64,000 nucleotides of DNA, taken from positions 19,243 through 83,242 of the forward strand of contig CAZKNR010000381.1 in NCBI GenBank assembly GCA_964553925.1, written 5' to 3'. Numbering within the stretch: the stretch's first letter is position 1; each line of letters starts with the position of its first letter. The notes below the pieces were generated by a model, which searched no databases, was not told the origin of the DNA, and saw only the letters and a list, made by a program, of their open reading frames with translations. The translations under genes were made by a program, and so were the position numbers. Below, one piece after another: positions 61,752 to 64,000 of this stretch. Origin of the DNA: DAISKN01 sp964553925 (GTDB lineage: Bacteria > Acidobacteriota > Vicinamibacteria > Marinacidobacterales > SMYC01).

Positions 61752-63560
61752 GTGAGTCGCCTAAAGAGCGCTCTCGCCGCGTTTTTCTTCCTGCCCCAAG
61801 TCTTCCTTCCCTGGGGCTCCGATCGCTTCCTCGTGGACGAGGTGCACTTCCTGATCTCGTCCCGGGAGCGCGGGGAGCTCCTCGCTCTCGAAGGTGCTTT
61901 CGACCGCGAGCGGTTCATCGAGCTCTTCTGGGCGAGGCGCGATCCCACTCCCGGCACTCCCCGGAACGAAGCTCGCGAAGATCAGGAGCGCCGGCTCGTG
62001 GAATGCGACGTCCTCTTTCGTGAGGGGGCGGAGCGCGGCCGTCACTCGGAGCGGGGAAGGATCCATCAGCTCCTCGGCCCTCCTCGCTTCCGGGAGAGCT
62101 TCGACCGGTCTCCTCTCGTTCCTCTCGAGCTCTGGCACTACACGGGAGTCGAGAGCCGTTTCCTTCCCGAGTCCTTCTACCTCGTGTTCTTCCGCCCCTC
62201 GGGTGACACCCGGTACCGGCTCTATCAAAAGGCGACTGACGGAGCCGGAGCGCTCTTTCCGGAGAACGAGCCCGGGCGACACGTTCTTCAGTTCGGGCTT
62301 CAGTCCGGGCTTCCCGAGGCCGCCCGCATCGACCTCGAGCTAAGGTCGGCGATCGAAGCCCTCGCGCCCGGCGGTGAGTCGGCGATCGTCCAGTTGCTGG
62401 CCTCTCTCGATGCGCTTCCCGATCTCCTCGATCGGGATCGTCGCGCGACGGCCTCGGTCCGTGCAGAAGCGAGCTTCGGAAGGATCGGGGCACGGCTCGA
62501 AGCAGCGCTTCTGTACGACGACGCGGGGGTTTCCGAAATCCACTACGCGCTCGAGCTGGCTCCCGAGGCAACCAAAGCGATCCTCGCGAGCGGTCGCAAG
62601 CGATTCACGCTCCAGGGATCTTTTCTCGGTCCTTCGGGCGAGCTCGATCGGTGGGAGGACACTCTGGCGGTCGAGATCGCGTCCGAGCCTCTCGCGCCCG
62701 GGATTTTGAGCGTTCAAGGCCGGCGCCTGGCGCCGCCGCTCGCGGAGCGCGCCGAGGTAGCTCTCGTCGACGAGCGGGGCGAAAGCGCATTCGCATCGGC
62801 GGCGGTGAGCCGGCTTCTGCTCGCGCGCGACGTTCGAAAGCTCGAGGACTTCGAGCAGGACCTCCCGTTTCGCGTGGGAGACCGGCTCTTGAGCCCGATC
62901 GCGGGCGATGCGATCGCGGATCGACGTGTGTTCGCCTGGGTGCAGGTTCCGGAATTCGACGGCGACGTCGTTTGGGAGCTCTTCGATGGCGAGAGCCGGC
63001 TCTGGCAGGCTGAAGGCGAGACCATGAGAGAGCTGCCCCTCTCGGCCCTCGAGGCCGGCTCCTATCGCCTGGTGGTCGGCGCTTCCAAAGACCGGTTCGA
63101 GAAGACTTTCGAATGGAGACCCGGCGAGGGCGGGACGTCCCACGTCCTTGTTCTCTCTCGCGAGCGTACCCCTCGGGAGGAAGCTTCCTATCGGCGCCGG
63201 CGAGCCTCCTCGTTCTCGGAGCGAGGCGACCGCGCGCGCGCCTTAACCGAGCTTGCGCGAGCGGCGGCGGAACTTCCAGAGGACGTCCGCCTCCAGCTCG
63301 AGCTCGCGTCCTTCCGATACGCCACGGGGAAGTATGGCGAAGTCGTGGACCAGTTGAGCTCGGCAAGGGTCGACTTCCCGGAGGAGATCGACGTCCTCAT
63401 CCTCTTGGGGGCCTCGTTAGAAGCCCTTGACCGCGTCGAGGAAGCCGTGGGGATCTACGAGCGCGCCGTGGCACTCGCTCCGGAGAACTCGAGACTGCGG
63501 GAGTCGTTCGAGCGAGCGCGCGACAAGCTCTCTCCCAAGAAACCTCGTCGGGATCACTGA
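61752..63560 (+). CDS. GWxTD-domain protein with C-terminal TPR repeats
   Basis: A 602-residue exported protein. A hydrophobic N-terminus (LKSALAAFFFLPQVFLPWG) is probably a signal peptide. Residues 25-150 resemble the GWxTD domain (FIELFWARRDPTPGTPRNEAREDQERR, GRIHQLLGPPR), a family common in Acidobacteriota and known from Bacteroidota/Chlorobiota. A long beta-rich middle follows, then TPR repeats from about 505 (ERGDRARALTELARAAAELP, RVEEAVGIYERAVALAPEN). The function is unknown. The start is a GTG at 61752. Confidence 0.8.
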   Translation: MSRLKSALAAFFFLPQVFLPWGSDRFLVDEVHFLISSRERGELLALEGAFDRERFIELFWARRDPTPGTPRNEAREDQERRLVECDVLFREGAERGRHSERGRIHQLLGPPRFRESFDRSPLVPLELWHYTGVESRFLPESFYLVFFRPSGDTRYRLYQKATDGAGALFPENEPGRHVLQFGLQSGLPEAARIDLELRSAIEALAPGGESAIVQLLASLDALPDLLDRDRRATASVRAEASFGRIGARLEAALLYDDAGVSEIHYALELAPEATKAILASGRKRFTLQGSFLGPSGELDRWEDTLAVEIASEPLAPGILSVQGRRLAPPLAERAEVALVDERGESAFASAAVSRLLLARDVRKLEDFEQDLPFRVGDRLLSPIAGDAIADRRVFAWVQVPEFDGDVVWELFDGESRLWQAEGETMRELPLSALEAGSYRLVVGASKDRFEKTFEWRPGEGGTSHVLVLSRERTPREEASYRRRRASSFSERGDRARALTELARAAAELPEDVRLQLELASFRYATGKYGEVVDQLSSARVDFPEEIDVLILLGASLEALDRVEEAVGIYERAVALAPENSRLRESFERARDKLSPKKPRRDH

Positions 63561-63728
63561 CAGCAGCGGACGCAGCCGCGAACTCGTTTAGTCGCAAAGA
63601 ATTGCAGCCGAACGATGGTGAGCGGGGGATCATGGCGGTCGGTTTCGCTTACAGGTGACGACGAGGAGCCTCGACTCGGGCGTTCGCGGAAGATCTTGCA
63701 ATAAATGGAATTACCGAAAAATACGCGC

Positions 63729-63746
63729 TTGGCATACGGGTTGCAC
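63729..63746 (+). promoter_or_regulatory. Candidate sigma-54 promoter
   Basis: TTGGCATACGGGTTGCAC has the GG and GC of the -24/-12 elements exactly 10 bp apart. The CA after GG and the TTGC core match the consensus, while positions 6-7 (TA for CG) do not. The target would lie at or beyond the right edge. Confidence 0.5.
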
Positions 63747-63966
63747 ACCGGGAGGATCGCGCGATTGGTTGCGACGGGAAGGACTCGAAAGCTCGGACGG
63801 TGCCGGTCCTGAGTTCGGTCTTGCGCATGGCGCAGATTGCCGCCGGCTCTACTCCTCGCCTTTGAGCCCACGCTCCTGCACCCTGATCAGTTAAGCAACA
63901 GAAAAGCGCAGAGTTTCCTCGTCCGGGACCAGCCTGAACCGCCGAACGCCCGAGCCCCCTCGGAAG

Positions 63967-63992
63967 CCCCTCTCCTCTCCGGAGGAGAGGGG
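63967..63992. other. Perfect 11-bp hairpin near the right edge
   Basis: CCCCTCTCCTC (63967-63977) pairs with GAGGAGAGGGG (63982-63992) around a 4-nt loop. The purine/pyrimidine arms resemble the dispersed purine-rich family. No U-run is seen. Confidence 0.6.
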
Positions 63993-64000
63993 CCACCAAA

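Larger units (their letters stand above)
63561..64000 (+). other. Right-edge intergenic region
   Basis: No gene is supported here. It holds a sigma-54-type promoter candidate at 63729-63746, some AT-rich sequence around 63700 and a perfect hairpin at 63967-63992. The open frames that cross it have repeat-like or shadow composition. Confidence 0.5.

Overview
The window is GC-rich bacterial chromosome and looks most like an Acidobacteriota or a close relative. This is an inference from gene content: a GWxTD-domain protein, a DUF4388 (PATAN) protein, paired TonB proteins with ExbB and two ExbDs, a TonB-dependent receptor, KorAB, and Ku with a lone LigD ligase domain. There is no rRNA to settle it. 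I found no tRNA, CRISPR array, transposase or integrase. Apart from one segment (about 19.8-23.6 kb) the DNA reads as ordinary, densely packed housekeeping chromosome.

Layout. 0-8 kb: end of an unknown gene, glycine C-acetyltransferase (kbl), dnaK with a palindrome-rich upstream region, a DUF4388-DnaJ-TPR protein, and a receiver-kinase/NtrC-type response regulator pair. 8-12.7 kb: HAD phosphatase, Rrf2-type regulator, zinc-ribbon and membrane protein pair, a small [2Fe-2S] protein, an ErpA-like carrier, PHP phosphoesterase and a Rieske protein. 12.6-17.8 kb: a haem operon on the minus strand (ccsA/hemX-hemA-hemC-hemD-hemL). 18-28 kb: oligopeptide-binding lipoprotein, then a compact RiPP locus (33-residue precursor, YcaO, long TfuA), an HD-GYP/GAF/GGDEF protein and two DppBC-type permeases. 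28-41.7 kb: thymidine kinase, GHMP kinase, small outer-membrane protein, NudL-like hydrolase, LigD ligase and Ku, KorAB, TonB receptor, a three-domain Mrp ATPase and RelA/SpoT. 41.9-53 kb: TPR lipoprotein, two exported proteins of unknown function, the tonB-exbB-exbD-exbD operon, a second TonB, secF-secD-yajC-tgt, and a stand-alone transcription unit encoding a 15-residue lysine-rich peptide. 53-64 kb: a minus-strand run of envelope and isoprenoid genes (uppS-cdsA-dxr-rseP-enolase family-HEAT/cyclophilin-HAD) and a GWxTD/TPR protein.

The most notable system is the YcaO-TfuA locus at 20.2-23.4 kb. Its precursor has no Cys, Ser or Thr, so azole chemistry is impossible and backbone thioamidation is the best-supported prediction. 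The local base composition is less GC-rich than the flanks. The locus sits, with the HD-GYP gene, between a peptide-binding lipoprotein and two peptide permeases that have no ATPase nearby.

Intergenic DNA is unusually structured. Two dispersed repeat families recur, one purine-rich and one built on GCGCTGGGGGTGGGGCC. Short 9-11 bp tandem repeats sit at the 3' ends of at least five minus-strand genes. Several promoters place the start codon at or within a few bases of the predicted transcription start.
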